Notes: a model not told the origin generated them from the sequence alone. Counted from the stretch's first letter, positions 46,377-55,615 are shown. The stretch is DNA of 64,000 bases from DATCKG01 sp036562385 (GCA_036562385.1 DATCKG010000054.1:30127-94126); one strand, 5' to 3'. Program-made: numbers and translations.

Positions 46377-47774
46377 TCAGTTCATCCCGGACACCCCCAC
46401 CCGGACCTTGCCGGGTTTAGGCAGGTATCGATCATGGGACACCAGCTCCCGGCGCTCCTCCGGCCCGGATCCATACACCCGATAGACCTTTACTTCCAGG
46501 CCGTAGTAGCCCTCGTCCACCACCTTTCGCTGGTTGGGCGGCAGGGAGGGATCGGGCTCTTCCTCCAGTTCCGGCGGAAAGTAACGGAAGTCCGCTTCCT
46601 CAATCCGAATCGGCGTGTCCAGAGGTTGCGGCGCCCGGATGCTCACCTCGATCTGCTGGGGCGATCCGGGCAAAATCCGGGCTGCCAGGACCAGGGGCAT
46701 CTCCGTATTGTTGCGGAACTTGAAATCCAGCTCGTTCCACACCACCGTCGCGTCCCGCCCCGGATCCACGTACTGAAGCGGGCGATCATGATGATGCCGC
46801 TCCACCACCTCCAGCCCCGCCAGCAGGACGGCGTTGTACAGCGTGGAGGTAACCTGGCAGATGCCCCCGCCGTATCCCACCACATATTCGCCCCGGTAAA
46901 TCTCCCTGGCCTGGGCCCAGCCGTAGGCCGGATCCCGGGGACCCACCACCTCGTTGAAGGAGAACACCTGCCCCGGCCGGATCACCAGACCGCTGATCTT
47001 CTCCGCCGCCAGGGCGATGTTCTGAACCCGCCCCGGGTCCGCCGACAGGATCGGCGTGACAAACCGGGATCGTTCGTACCAGCGGCCCTCGGGCAGGTCC
47101 GCCACCCGCACTGCCGGCTCCACCGGGCGCACCGCCACCTCCGCCTCCGGCCGTCCCTCGGCCAGGGCGGCCCTCACCGCTGCCACGGTGGCGGCCACGT
47201 CCACCTCCTGCCCCGGAACCTCTTCCCGAAACCGTCCCTGCTGCACATCGTACCGGGCATCCTCCGGCGGCCTGCTGACCTCCCGGGCCATCTGCCTGAT
47301 CTGTTCCGCCAGGGCATCCTCCCGCAGCCCGCCCGTCAGCGGAAAGGGATACCCGTGCACGATGCCCACCAGAAAATCCAGCGATCGCCGCCACAGGGAA
47401 CCCCGGCGCCCCAGTTCCGCCGCCTTCCGCAACACCGCGGCCGGATCTGGCTGCAGCCCCAGTTGCTTTGGGGAAAGCCACCAGACCTGGTCGCCGTAGC
47501 GCAGGGCGATTCCTTCACTCCGGCCGGACCGGTTCACGGAACCAGCCCCGGCGCTGGCCGGCAGGCCCCGTTCGGCCACGGCCTCTTCCACCCGGTAAAG
47601 GGCATCCTTCAGCCGCAGTCCGCCCACCCGGACGCCCCCCACGGTCACCCCTGGCAGCAGGCGGTCGGTCCCCGTATACCACTGCACCAGCCCCAGGAAC
47701 CCGCCGGCTCCCAGCACCGTCAGCAGGATCCCCAGCAGAAGTCCCTGGGCGATGATCTGCCGAGGCGTCATCAC
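46377..47774 (-). CDS. VanW-family membrane-anchored cell-wall protein
   Basis: The 465-aa product has an N-terminal membrane anchor (GLLLGILLTVLGAGGFLGLV, residues 11-30), a region with peptidoglycan-binding-like repeats (about 40-250) and a VanW domain with GQVFSFNEVVGPRDPAYGW and GGGICQVTSTLYNAVLLAG. Such YoaR-like proteins are extracytoplasmic and associated with the cell wall; no enzymatic role is established. It follows rlmB by 45 nt and occupies the place where many Firmicutes carry the rae1/yacP gene before sigH. Confidence 0.88.
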   Translation of the reverse strand: MMTPRQIIAQGLLLGILLTVLGAGGFLGLVQWYTGTDRLLPGVTVGGVRVGGLRLKDALYRVEEAVAERGLPASAGAGSVNRSGRSEGIALRYGDQVWWLSPKQLGLQPDPAAVLRKAAELGRRGSLWRRSLDFLVGIVHGYPFPLTGGLREDALAEQIRQMAREVSRPPEDARYDVQQGRFREEVPGQEVDVAATVAAVRAALAEGRPEAEVAVRPVEPAVRVADLPEGRWYERSRFVTPILSADPGRVQNIALAAEKISGLVIRPGQVFSFNEVVGPRDPAYGWAQAREIYRGEYVVGYGGGICQVTSTLYNAVLLAGLEVVERHHHDRPLQYVDPGRDATVVWNELDFKFRNNTEMPLVLAARILPGSPQQIEVSIRAPQPLDTPIRIEEADFRYFPPELEEEPDPSLPPNQRKVVDEGYYGLEVKVYRVYGSGPEERRELVSHDRYLPKPGKVRVGVSGMN

Positions 47775-47819
47775 CCTTCCCTCCCCACCGGCTGGAGGCG
47801 GGCACCTGGGGGCCGGGTC

Positions 47820-48563
47820 CTACCGCCTCTGGGAGAGGTCCCGCTGCCTGCGGATCTCGTACAGTAGGATGGCGCCCGCCACCGCCGCATTCAGAGACGA
47901 AACATGCCCCCGCATCGGCAGGCGCACCATCAGGTCGCACGTCTCCGCCACCAGGCGGCTGATGCCCTTGCCCTCGCTGCCGATCACCACCGCCAGCGGG
48001 CCGGTCAGATCCGTCTCGGTGTACAGATGCGGACCGTCCTGATGGGTTCCCACCACCCAGAGGCCCTGCTCCTTTAGCTGCTTCAGGGTTCGTACCAGGT
48101 TGGTCACTCGGGCCACCGGCACGTACTCCACGGCCCCTGCGGACACCTTGGCCACTGTCTCGGTGAGGCCCACAGCCCGCCGCTCGGGGATGATCACCCC
48201 GTGGACGCCGGCAGCATCGGCGGTGCGCAGCAGCGAGCCCAGGTTCTGGGGATCCTCGATACCGTCCAGCACGAGAATCAGAGGATCCTCCCCCGCGGCG
48301 GCCGCCCGCTCCAGGATGGTCTCCACATCGGCGTAGCGGTGGGCTGCCACCAGGGCGATCACCCCCTGGTGATTCCGGCCGTGGGCCAGCTGATCCAGCC
48401 GCGCCCGGTCCACTTCCTGGATCACGACCCCCGCCTGGCGGGCCAGCGCGAGGATCTCCCGGATGGACCCTTCCCGGGCCCCCCGAGCCACCAGCAGCTT
48501 GTGAATTTCCCGACCGGCTTTCAGCGCCTCCCGTACGGGAATACGTCCCTCAATCTGTGCCAC
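47820..48563 (-). CDS. rlmB: 23S rRNA (guanosine-2'-O)-methyltransferase RlmB-like (SpoU/TrmH family)
   Basis: The 247-aa product has an N-terminal substrate-binding domain (EGRIPVREALKAGREI) and the SPOUT knot motifs PQNLGSLLRTADAAGVHG, VIGSEGKGISRLV and MRGHVSSLNAAVAGAILLYE, which bind SAM and the target ribose. RlmB methylates G2251 of 23S rRNA in E. coli. Order cysS-mrnC-thyX-rlmB is common in clostridia. Confidence 0.93.
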   Translation of the reverse strand: MAQIEGRIPVREALKAGREIHKLLVARGAREGSIREILALARQAGVVIQEVDRARLDQLAHGRNHQGVIALVAAHRYADVETILERAAAAGEDPLILVLDGIEDPQNLGSLLRTADAAGVHGVIIPERRAVGLTETVAKVSAGAVEYVPVARVTNLVRTLKQLKEQGLWVVGTHQDGPHLYTETDLTGPLAVVIGSEGKGISRLVAETCDLMVRLPMRGHVSSLNAAVAGAILLYEIRRQRDLSQRR

Positions 48564-48621
48564 TGTGGATTCTCCTTTGCTCTCAGTATGCGTACCGCCG
48601 CCGGAGCCTATCCGCGCCAGA

Positions 48622-48647
48622 GGCGGAGGCAGCCTGTCGCCTCCGCC
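48622..48647 (-). repeat. Hairpin between thyX-like gene and rlmB
   Basis: GGCGGAGGC and GCCTCCGCC form a nine-base stem within the 97-nt spacer. No T-tract follows, so it is probably not a terminator. Confidence 0.4.
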
Positions 48648-48660
48648 CCTCCCCTGCGGC

Positions 48661-50148
48661 CTACCGCTTCAGCGGGTCATCTTCAGCGGGATCGGTGACT
48701 TCCAGGTATGGCGCAAGTTCCGGATACCGGGCCACCAGGGCCTGGTACATCTGATAGGCCACCGACCGGTAGGCAAAATGGCCGCCCTGACGGGAACGCA
48801 GCCGGATGATGTAAGCCGCCTCCGCCAGGTCCATGCGGAAGAGGGCCCGGCACCGAAAGCCCAGCGGCAGGAGGTAGTGAGCCTGCAGGGGATCCCACTG
48901 CTTGAGCCGCTCCACCCGCTCCGCCGCCTCCCGCATGTCGGCCCGGTAGCGCTCCTCCTCCGGCGTTCCGCACAGCGGCGCCGGCACCGCGGCGCCGTGC
49001 CGGGTGGTGAACCGCTGCCGGATCTGGGAGGTCCGGCGGTGCCGGTGCAGATCCCGGTAGCTGCCCACGTCGGTCAGGATGTCGAAGGCCAGCGGCGCCC
49101 CCTGAAACTCCCGGAGCCATTCGTCGTGGGGGCCCCGGCGGCGCAGGGCCGCCTCCAGCACCTCCTGCTTCTGGGCAGGGGTCAGTTCCGCCACCCGCTG
49201 GCACACCTGGTGGTAGGCCAGGTCGGATACCCGGTACAGCAAGGCCGAGACCGCCGCATCCACCGGATGCTGCTCCACGGTGAGCACCACGGTCCGGCTG
49301 TCATCCGGCTCCAAACCGGCCAGCAGTTCCCGGGCAACCGCTTCCACGTCCGTCCAGACCACCTGCTGATACGGCGTCGGCTCCGCGTACTTCACCAGGG
49401 TCGGCGCCACCGGCTCAGGGGCCAGGGCCGCCAGCAGTTCCGCGCGATACGGATCCGGCAGCCGCTCTGCGAACGCCCGCAGCCGCTCCGCCCGCAGGTC
49501 AAAGGGCTCGGCCTCCACCACGGCCCGCTTGATATCCGCCGCCAGCGCCCTCGCCTCCGGCAGCGCTTCCGCGGCCAGGCGGGCCACCTGCCGTTCCAAC
49601 ACCCGGGCGGAGGTGATCTGCCCCACCGAGGTATAGACGCCCAGAAACAGGTAGTACCGGGCGATGTCCAGCGCCCGGGCCCGGATGGCCGCCTCGTACT
49701 GCGCCGGGCGCATCGCCGGCGGGCAGGGATGCCGTTCCTTCAGCCGCTCCATCCACCGGGCCATGGTCTCCTCATAACGGTCCAGCAGCCATTCCGCCGT
49801 CTCCCGATACAGGGGCGGGGCCCCCTCCGGAACCAGGTACCCCGTCTCCCGGAAGGGCTGGTAGCGGGTGGACCGCTCCTGTCCGTCCCACAGCTGCTCG
49901 TCCACCAGCAGGATGGCCGCCCACAGCGAGATCTGTTCGACCCCCAGGGAGAGGTGAGCCATGTCCGCAATGGACGCATGGCCGTACTTGAAATACATGG
50001 TGTCCAGAAATTTCCGGGTCCGGTCCTGCGTCAGTTCCCGCGCGCTTTGGTCCAGGGACTGGGCCGATCGACTGTACTTTGCCATTGCATAGGCATGCCG
50101 TTCCGGCGGCACCCCGGTCACGGCATAAACTCTTCGCTGCTGCGTCAT
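48661..50148 (-). CDS. FAD-dependent thymidylate synthase homologue with two ThyX-like domains
   Basis: ThyX converts dUMP to dTMP with FAD and folate. Ordinary ThyX chains are about 220-250 aa; this product is 495 aa (ATG at 50148 with GAGGTGAGG upstream) and appears to hold two Thy1 domains. The first (about 20-240) has FKYGHASIADMAHLSLGVEQ and ERSTRYQPF, the Ser/Arg part of the fold; the second (about 260-480) has YRDLHRHRRTSQIRQRF, the RHR signature region. Each half therefore carries a different part of the usual motif. It may be a pseudo-dimer or a related enzyme; activity is not certain. Confidence 0.8.
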   Translation of the reverse strand: MTQQRRVYAVTGVPPERHAYAMAKYSRSAQSLDQSARELTQDRTRKFLDTMYFKYGHASIADMAHLSLGVEQISLWAAILLVDEQLWDGQERSTRYQPFRETGYLVPEGAPPLYRETAEWLLDRYEETMARWMERLKERHPCPPAMRPAQYEAAIRARALDIARYYLFLGVYTSVGQITSARVLERQVARLAAEALPEARALAADIKRAVVEAEPFDLRAERLRAFAERLPDPYRAELLAALAPEPVAPTLVKYAEPTPYQQVVWTDVEAVARELLAGLEPDDSRTVVLTVEQHPVDAAVSALLYRVSDLAYHQVCQRVAELTPAQKQEVLEAALRRRGPHDEWLREFQGAPLAFDILTDVGSYRDLHRHRRTSQIRQRFTTRHGAAVPAPLCGTPEEERYRADMREAAERVERLKQWDPLQAHYLLPLGFRCRALFRMDLAEAAYIIRLRSRQGGHFAYRSVAYQMYQALVARYPELAPYLEVTDPAEDDPLKR

Positions 50149-50218
50149 GCCCGCCTCACCTCTTGCCGCTTCCAATTCTCGCCCCATCCCCCGAAAGTCC
50201 TGCCCGCCCATGCAAGAA

Positions 50219-50239
50219 GGGCCGCCCCACAGGCGGCCC
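50219..50239 (-). terminator. Hairpin after mrnC
   Basis: GGGCCGCC and GGCGGCCC form an eight-base stem with TTCTTGC following, just after the mrnC stop codon. Confidence 0.55.
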
Positions 50240-50243
50240 CTTT

Positions 50244-50642
50244 TTACCGGTTCTCCAGATACTCGGCGGCGGCTGTCAGCAGCTCCGCCAACCGCTCCCT
50301 CCGGCCCCCCAGGTAGAGGTACCCCACAAGCGCCTCGAAGGAGGTGGCTGCGGCGTACTCCGCCGGATCGCCGCCTGCTGGGGCAGGGTGCCCCTTGGCG
50401 TTGCGGCCCCGGCGAACCACATCCTGCTCTTCCGGCGACAGCCGGGGCGCCAGCGCAGCCAGCGCCTCCGCCTGGGCGCTGGCCCGGACGTAGCTCACCG
50501 CCTTCTGGTGCAGGTCGTGCACGCGCAGGTACCCCTGCTGCAGCAGGCGCTCCCGCACAAAGAGTTCGTAGACCGCATCACCCACGTAGGCCAAAGTCAG
50601 CGGCGAAAGCAGCAGCGGATTCTCCATGGGTGGAATGCTCAT
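50244..50642 (-). CDS. mrnC: Mini-ribonuclease III
   Basis: Mini-III is an RNase III catalytic domain without a double-stranded RNA-binding domain; it matures 23S rRNA in Bacillus. The 132-aa product has LAYVGDAVYELFVRERLL with the catalytic Asp and TSFEALVGYLYLGG with the Glu. Its ATG at 50642 overlaps the cysS stop by four bases (ATGA). Confidence 0.95.
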   Translation of the reverse strand: MSIPPMENPLLLSPLTLAYVGDAVYELFVRERLLQQGYLRVHDLHQKAVSYVRASAQAEALAALAPRLSPEEQDVVRRGRNAKGHPAPAGGDPAEYAAATSFEALVGYLYLGGRRERLAELLTAAAEYLENR

Positions 50643-52060
50643 TTCCGTCTCCATCGCACTCCCTGCGGGGTGTCTTCCACGATGATGCCCATGGCGTTCA
50701 GCTGATCCCGAATCCGGTCGGCCTCCGCCCAGTTCTTTGCCTTCCGGGCTGCCTGCCGGGCCTCCACCAGGGCCTGGATCTCCGCATCCAGGGCGTCCTC
50801 CTCCGCCTCCCGGTCGTTCTGCAGGAGGCCCAAAACCCCCGCCAGTTCCTTCACCAGCGCCAGGGCGCCCTCCGCCCATTCCCGGGAGGTGGTGGCGGAA
50901 ACCTGGGAGTTGATCTCCCGGACCAGATCGTACAGGGTCGCAATGGCCCCCGGGGTGTGGAAGTCGTCATCCATGTACTCCACAAACCGTTCCCGGAACC
51001 GGCCCAGCGCCTTCAGGCTTTCCTGCTCCTCCGGCGTGGCCCGCTCCGCCGCGGCGTTCCTGGCCACATGCCGCAAGTTGGCCACGGTGTTCCGCAGCCG
51101 CTCCAGTCCCGCCTTGGTCTGCTCCACCAGATCCCGGCGGAAGTCCAGCTGCGTCCGGTAGTGCGCGCTCAGCAGGTAGAGCCGCACCACCTCGCCCTCA
51201 TATTCTTGCAGAATGTCCCGGACGGTGAAGAAGTTGCCCTTGGACTTGGACATCTTCTCGCCTTCCACGTTCAGGAAGGCGTTGTGGATCCAGTAGCGAG
51301 CAAAGGGCTTCCCTGTCACCGCCTCGCTCTGGGCGATCTCGTTTTCGTGATGCGGGAAGATCAGGTCCTCGCCGCCCGCGTGAATGTCGATGGTATCCCC
51401 CAGGAAGCGCCGGGCCATGGCGGAGCACTCAATATGCCACCCGGGGCGCCCGGCGCCCCACGGTGCATCCCAGGCCGGTTCACCGGGCTTCTGCCCCTTC
51501 CAGAGGGCGAAGTCAAAGGGATGCTCTTTCCGGTCGTCGGGATCCACCCGGTCCGAGGCGCCGGCCATCAGCTCCGCCAGGTTCTTGTGGGACAGCTTGC
51601 CGTAGTCTTCCTTCTTGCTGACCCGGAAGTAGACGTCGCCCCCGGGAACGGTGTAGGCATACCCCTTATCCAGCAGCTCCTGGATCATCGCGATCTGGTC
51701 GGCGATGACCTCCGTGGCCCGGGGATGGTAATCCGCCGGCAGGATGTTCAGCGCCTTGGCGTCCTCATGATACGCGGCGATCATCTCTTCGGCCAGCTCA
51801 GCCACGGTGATGCCCCGCTCCCTGGCCCGGGCGATCATCTTGTCGTCGATGTCCGTGAAGTTCTGGACGAAGGTGACCTGATAGCCCCGGTACATCAGGT
51901 AGCGGCGGATGGTGTCCACCACCACGAAGTTGCGGCCGTTGCCGATGTGAAACCGCCCGTAGACCGTGGGCCCGCAGTTGTAAAAGCGGACTTTCCCCGG
52001 CTCCAGCGGGATGAACTCCTCCTTTCGGCGAGTCAGGTCATTGTACAGCCGAATGGGCAT
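50639..52060 (-). CDS. cysS: Cysteinyl-tRNA synthetase
   Basis: The 473-aa class I synthetase starts at ATG 52060 (MPIRLYNDLTRRKEEF) behind CAGGAGGG. It has the HIGH-type motif YGRFHIGNGR, zinc ligands in CGPTVY, WHIECSAMA and FPHHENEIAQSE, and GEKMSKSKGNFF. Overlap with cysE is 23 nt and with mrnC 4 nt. The operon leader is a T-box read by tRNA-Cys. Confidence 0.98.
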   Translation of the reverse strand: MPIRLYNDLTRRKEEFIPLEPGKVRFYNCGPTVYGRFHIGNGRNFVVVDTIRRYLMYRGYQVTFVQNFTDIDDKMIARARERGITVAELAEEMIAAYHEDAKALNILPADYHPRATEVIADQIAMIQELLDKGYAYTVPGGDVYFRVSKKEDYGKLSHKNLAELMAGASDRVDPDDRKEHPFDFALWKGQKPGEPAWDAPWGAGRPGWHIECSAMARRFLGDTIDIHAGGEDLIFPHHENEIAQSEAVTGKPFARYWIHNAFLNVEGEKMSKSKGNFFTVRDILQEYEGEVVRLYLLSAHYRTQLDFRRDLVEQTKAGLERLRNTVANLRHVARNAAAERATPEEQESLKALGRFRERFVEYMDDDFHTPGAIATLYDLVREINSQVSATTSREWAEGALALVKELAGVLGLLQNDREAEEDALDAEIQALVEARQAARKAKNWAEADRIRDQLNAMGIIVEDTPQGVRWRRK

Positions 52061-52733
52061 GTGGCAAACCCTCCTGTAACGCTTTGCGCAGAACCTGGTT
52101 CTCGGCTTCCAGTTGCTCGATGCGCCGGGACAGGCGCTCCAGGTCCTTCCGCAGCGCATCGAATGCGTTGGCAATGGGATCCGGTACGTGCACGTGATCG
52201 AGAGGATCCACCCGCTTGCCGTCCTGGCGCACCACCCGCGCGGGGTTGCCCACCACCGTGCTGTTGGGCGGCACCTCCTGCAGGACCACGGCACCGGCGC
52301 CGATCCTGCTGTTCTCCCCCACGGTGAAGGAGCCGAGGATGATGGCGCCCGCCCCGATCACCACGTTGTCCTTGATGGTGGGATGGCGCTTGCCCTTCTC
52401 CTTTCCGGATCCGCCCAGCGTCACGCCGTGGTAGATCGTCACGTTGTTGCCGATCTCCGCGGTCTCGCCAATCACCACCCCGCAGCCGTGATCGATGAAG
52501 AACCCCTCGCCGATGACAGCGCCGGGATGGATCTCAATTTGGGTAAAGAACCGGGTGATCTGGGAGATGATGCGAGCCAGCAGCTTGAAGTTGTGTTTCC
52601 ACAGCCAGTGGGAGATGCGGTGCGCCCAGATGGCCTTCAGGCCCGGGTAGCAGAGCAGCACCTCAAGCCAATTGCGAGCCGCCGGGTCACGTTCCAGCAC
52701 CACCTGGATATCCCTGCGGATGCGATCAAACAC
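52038..52733 (-). CDS. cysE: Serine O-acetyltransferase
   Basis: CysE makes O-acetylserine, the precursor of cysteine. The 231-aa product has a helical N-terminus and the hexapeptide left-handed beta-helix with FIDHGCGVVIGETAEIGNN and VTIYHGVTLGGSG (catalytic His/Asp region). The C-terminus is a coiled coil (LRKDLERLSRRIEQLEAENQ). The GTG at 52733 has GGGGGAG six bases upstream. It is the first gene after the Cys T-box. Confidence 0.96.
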   Translation of the reverse strand: MFDRIRRDIQVVLERDPAARNWLEVLLCYPGLKAIWAHRISHWLWKHNFKLLARIISQITRFFTQIEIHPGAVIGEGFFIDHGCGVVIGETAEIGNNVTIYHGVTLGGSGKEKGKRHPTIKDNVVIGAGAIILGSFTVGENSRIGAGAVVLQEVPPNSTVVGNPARVVRQDGKRVDPLDHVHVPDPIANAFDALRKDLERLSRRIEQLEAENQVLRKALQEGLPHAHSAVQ

Positions 52734-52790
52734 ACTGTCTCCCCCCACTCACTCAGCGCAGTCCCCCTAAACGTATGTGCTTGCGAGGAA

Positions 52791-53091
52791 GTGGGAACCA
52801 AAAAGCCCGCCGCTGGCACACGGCCAGAGGCGGGCGAAATTCACCCGTGGTTCCACTCTGATTGAGCGCACGACGCGCCCCACTCTTTTCGGGGTGCCAA
52901 CACACCCTGTGCCTGATAACGGTGGCCTTCCGTGAGCGCCTCATGGGCGTACCATACGGACGCCCTTCGGACCCCAGCTCCCGGGCGCATCTTCCCTGCT
53001 TTCTTCCGGCCCCCGCTTGCAGCCTGGGCGGGAGCTCTCTGTGCGGCCTCCAGCAGGTACTTCTCCCGTTCATCGCCTTTTGCTGAGTTTG
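52791..53091 (-). promoter_or_regulatory. T-box leader (tRNA-Cys) of cysE-cysS-mrnC
   Basis: The leader ends in the T-box core AGTGGAACCACGGGTG (52842-52857) and a terminator (52800-52835). Stem I hallmarks are the AGAAGTA region and AGAGAGC followed by GGCTGCAAG. A TGC triplet at 52987-52989, in GAAGATGCGCC, is the likely specifier for Cys, which fits the downstream cysE and cysS. Uncharged tRNA-Cys should bind and prevent termination. Confidence 0.93.
52800..52835 (-). terminator. T-box regulated terminator
   Basis: GCCCGCC and GGCGGGC arms with inner pairs, followed by TTTTT. It competes with the T-box antiterminator. Confidence 0.9.
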
Positions 53092-53097
53092 GGTTTC

Positions 53098-53127
53098 ATT
53101 ATAGGAGAGGTCAGGCCGCAGTGTCAA
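53098..53127 (-). promoter_or_regulatory. Promoter of the cysE T-box leader
   Basis: TTGACA (53122-53127) overlaps the ispF stop codon; an 18-base spacer leads to a perfect TATAAT (53098-53103). Confidence 0.88.
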
Positions 53128-53633
53128 GCCTCTGCTTGCGGAGGAGCCTCCCCTGCCGGCCTGGTCTCCGTCACCAAGGCCACCGCGAAGGCCGCCATGC
53201 CCTGCCCCTGGCCGACAAAACCCAGCCCCTCGTTGGTGGTGGCCTTGATCCCCACCCGCCGGGGCGGAATTCCCAGCACGGCGCTGATCCGTTCCTTCAT
53301 GGCCGCCACGTAGGGCCCTATCTTGGGCCGCTCGGCCAGCAGGGTAATGTCCACGTTGACGGGGCAGTACCCTTCCCGTTTCAGCAGCGCCACCACCTGC
53401 CGCAGCAGGTCGAGGCTGTCCGCCCCGGCGTACGCCGGGTCACCGGGTGGAAAGTGCGTGCCGATGTCCCCCAGCCCCGCGGCACCCAGCAGTGCATCCA
53501 TCAGGGCGTGCAGAATGACATCCGCGTCGGAATGCCCCTCCAGCCCGTATTCAAAGGGAATCCGCACTCCGCCGAGAATCAGCGGGCGCCCCGCCTGGAG
53601 GCGGTGTACATCATATCCGATTCCCACCAGCAT
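53124..53633 (-). CDS. ispF: 2-C-methyl-D-erythritol 2,4-cyclodiphosphate synthase
   Basis: IspF is in the MEP route to isoprenoids. The 169-aa product has zinc and catalytic residues in GIGYDVHRL, LEGHSDADVILHALMDALLG and LGDIGTHFPPGDP. It follows ispD by 18 nt; the two enzymes act two steps apart in the same pathway. Confidence 0.97.
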   Translation of the reverse strand: MLVGIGYDVHRLQAGRPLILGGVRIPFEYGLEGHSDADVILHALMDALLGAAGLGDIGTHFPPGDPAYAGADSLDLLRQVVALLKREGYCPVNVDITLLAERPKIGPYVAAMKERISAVLGIPPRRVGIKATTNEGLGFVGQGQGMAAFAVALVTETRPAGEAPPQAEA

Positions 53634-53651
53634 GCGTCCCCGCTCCCTCCG

Positions 53652-54362
53652 TCAGCGCCCCTGCCGGCGGCGGGCCAGGATCGTTTCGGCCACCGCCAGA
53701 TCCTCCGGGGTTGTCAGCTTCAGGTTTTCCGCGCTGCCGGGGTAAATCCGGACCGCCTGACCCGTTCGCTCCACCAGGGAAGCGTCGTCGGTCCCCCGGT
53801 AGCCTTCCGCCATGGCCTTCCGGTACGCGGGAATCAACACCCCCGCCCAGAAGACCTGCGGAGTTTGGACCGCCCACAGGGTGGACCGGTCCGGCGTGGC
53901 CGTCACCACCCCGTCGGGCCCCGCCACCTTGATGGTGTCCTTCACCGGCACCGCCACCACCTGGGCCGGATACCGGGCGGCCGCCTCCAACACCCCTTCC
54001 AGCACGGACACCGGCAGCAGGGGCCTGACCGCATCGTGAATACAGAGGATACGGGGGCGGGAATGCACCACCTGCAAGGCCGCCCACACCGAATCCTGCC
54101 GCTCCGCTCCGCCCGGCACGATGCGGGAGACCTTGGGCATCGCTCCCACCAGTTCCCGGGTCCGCTCCAGGTCCTCTGCCGCAATTACGATCTCATCCAC
54201 CAGCGGCGACTGGCTGAACAGCCGCACGGTGTGCACCAACACCGGTTCCCCACAAAGGGGGAGAAACTGCTTGGCAGTTTCTCCCCCCATGCGCGTTCCC
54301 CGGCCGGCGGCCGGGATGATGACACTGACCGGTACCTGCAGTCCCCCCACCTGAATGCTCAC
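53652..54362 (-). CDS. ispD: 2-C-methyl-D-erythritol 4-phosphate cytidylyltransferase
   Basis: The 236-aa product has the CTP-binding IIPAAGRGTRMGGETAKQFL, and VHDAVRP-type IHDAVRPLLP and KVAGPDGVV-type PVKDTIKVAG regions of IspD. The GTG start overlaps the upstream stop codon (GTGA), with AAGGTGG before it; the first nine residues are extra relative to the family core. Confidence 0.95.
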   Translation of the reverse strand: MSIQVGGLQVPVSVIIPAAGRGTRMGGETAKQFLPLCGEPVLVHTVRLFSQSPLVDEIVIAAEDLERTRELVGAMPKVSRIVPGGAERQDSVWAALQVVHSRPRILCIHDAVRPLLPVSVLEGVLEAAARYPAQVVAVPVKDTIKVAGPDGVVTATPDRSTLWAVQTPQVFWAGVLIPAYRKAMAEGYRGTDDASLVERTGQAVRIYPGSAENLKLTTPEDLAVAETILARRRQGR

Positions 54363-55450
54363 GGCGCCACCTTCTCCTGCACCTTTGGCTTGGCAAAAAT
54401 CATGCGGCCGGCCGCGGTCTGCAGCACGCTGGTGACCACCACATCGATGGTGTCGCCGATGTATCGCTTCCCGCCGTCCACCACGATCATGGTGCCGTCA
54501 TCCAGGTATCCAACCCCCTGGCCCACTTCCTTGCCGTCCTTGATCACCGTGACGGTCATCTCCTCGCCAGGAAGCACCGCCGGCTTCACCGCGTTGGCCA
54601 GCTCGTTGATGTTCAGTACCGAGACACCCTGCAACTCGGCCACCTTATTCAGGTTAAAGTCGTTGGTCACCACCTTCCCGCCCAGCTTCTTGGCCAGCCG
54701 GAGCAGCCGGGAGTCCACCTCCATGCCGTCACTGCTGTCTTCCTCGTAGATGATGACCTCCACGTTCAGCTCCTTCTGGATCCGGTTCAGCATGTCCAGG
54801 CCGCGCCGGCCCCGGTTCCGCTTCAGCACATCCGAAGAATCGGCGATGTGCCGCAGTTCTTCCAGCACAAAGCTGGGAATCACCAGGGGCCCCTCCAGAA
54901 AGCCCGTCTGCACGATATCAGCGATCCGACCGTCGATGATCACCGAGGTGTCCAGCACCTTGGCCGGGCTGACACCGCTGTAGGCGGCCTTTTCCTCGGG
55001 TTCAGACGCCGGTTCCGCCTTCTGACGCCTGCCGAGGCTTCCCACGAACAAAGCGGCTTCTTCCCGTTTCCGGGTAGCCACGCTGATACCCAGGTACCCG
55101 AAGATCACACCGGCCAGCACCGTCAGGAACGGTCCCACCGGCTTCACCTGGTTCAAAAGAATGCCCAGAAGGACTGCGATCAACAGACCGACAATGAGTC
55201 CGGCCGCTCCGAACAGGATATCCACGAAGGACGCTTTGGCCAGTCGGCTATCCAACCACAGGGCGAGAGGATAAAGAAAGAAACCGATGAGTCCACCAAG
55301 ACAGCTGCCCAAGAGTACGGCGATAACCGACCAAACCCAGGGAGCGGCATAGGGAATGGGGGGGATCGCACTCAGACTGAAAAACGTGAGACTGAACCCG
55401 CCGAGCACGCCTGCTCCGGTAAGCAACAGCCTCAGGTTTTTCTTCAGCAT
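54359..55450 (-). CDS. PIN/TRAM domain membrane protein (YacL-like)
   Basis: The 363-aa product has four membrane helices in its first 130 residues, a PIN nuclease-like domain with LDTSVIIDGRIADIVQTG and the acidic VVTNDFNLNKVAEL, and a C-terminal TRAM RNA-binding domain (YLDDGTMIVVDGGKRYIGDT). YacL-type genes sit before ispD in most Firmicutes; an RNA-processing role is suspected but not established. Confidence 0.93.
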   Translation of the reverse strand: MLKKNLRLLLTGAGVLGGFSLTFFSLSAIPPIPYAAPWVWSVIAVLLGSCLGGLIGFFLYPLALWLDSRLAKASFVDILFGAAGLIVGLLIAVLLGILLNQVKPVGPFLTVLAGVIFGYLGISVATRKREEAALFVGSLGRRQKAEPASEPEEKAAYSGVSPAKVLDTSVIIDGRIADIVQTGFLEGPLVIPSFVLEELRHIADSSDVLKRNRGRRGLDMLNRIQKELNVEVIIYEEDSSDGMEVDSRLLRLAKKLGGKVVTNDFNLNKVAELQGVSVLNINELANAVKPAVLPGEEMTVTVIKDGKEVGQGVGYLDDGTMIVVDGGKRYIGDTIDVVVTSVLQTAAGRMIFAKPKVQEKVAP

Positions 55451-55561
55451 TGAACCTCACCTCCCGACGATTTCCACACATCCACCGACCGCAGGAGGTC
55501 TCCACTTCGTCCTGCCTACAAAAAGACGTTCGGACCACCTCCAAAGGTTCTATGACAGGCA

Positions 55562-55592
55562 AGAACAAAGGGGCGCCGGTCGCTCCGGCGCC
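55562..55592 (-). terminator. Intrinsic terminator after carD
   Basis: GGCGCCGG and CCGGCGCC form an eight-base stem with a five-base loop, followed by CCTTTGTTCTT. It is about 25 nt after the carD stop. Confidence 0.8.
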
Positions 55593-55615
55593 AGCCAAAC
55601 ATGGATATGGCTTGA

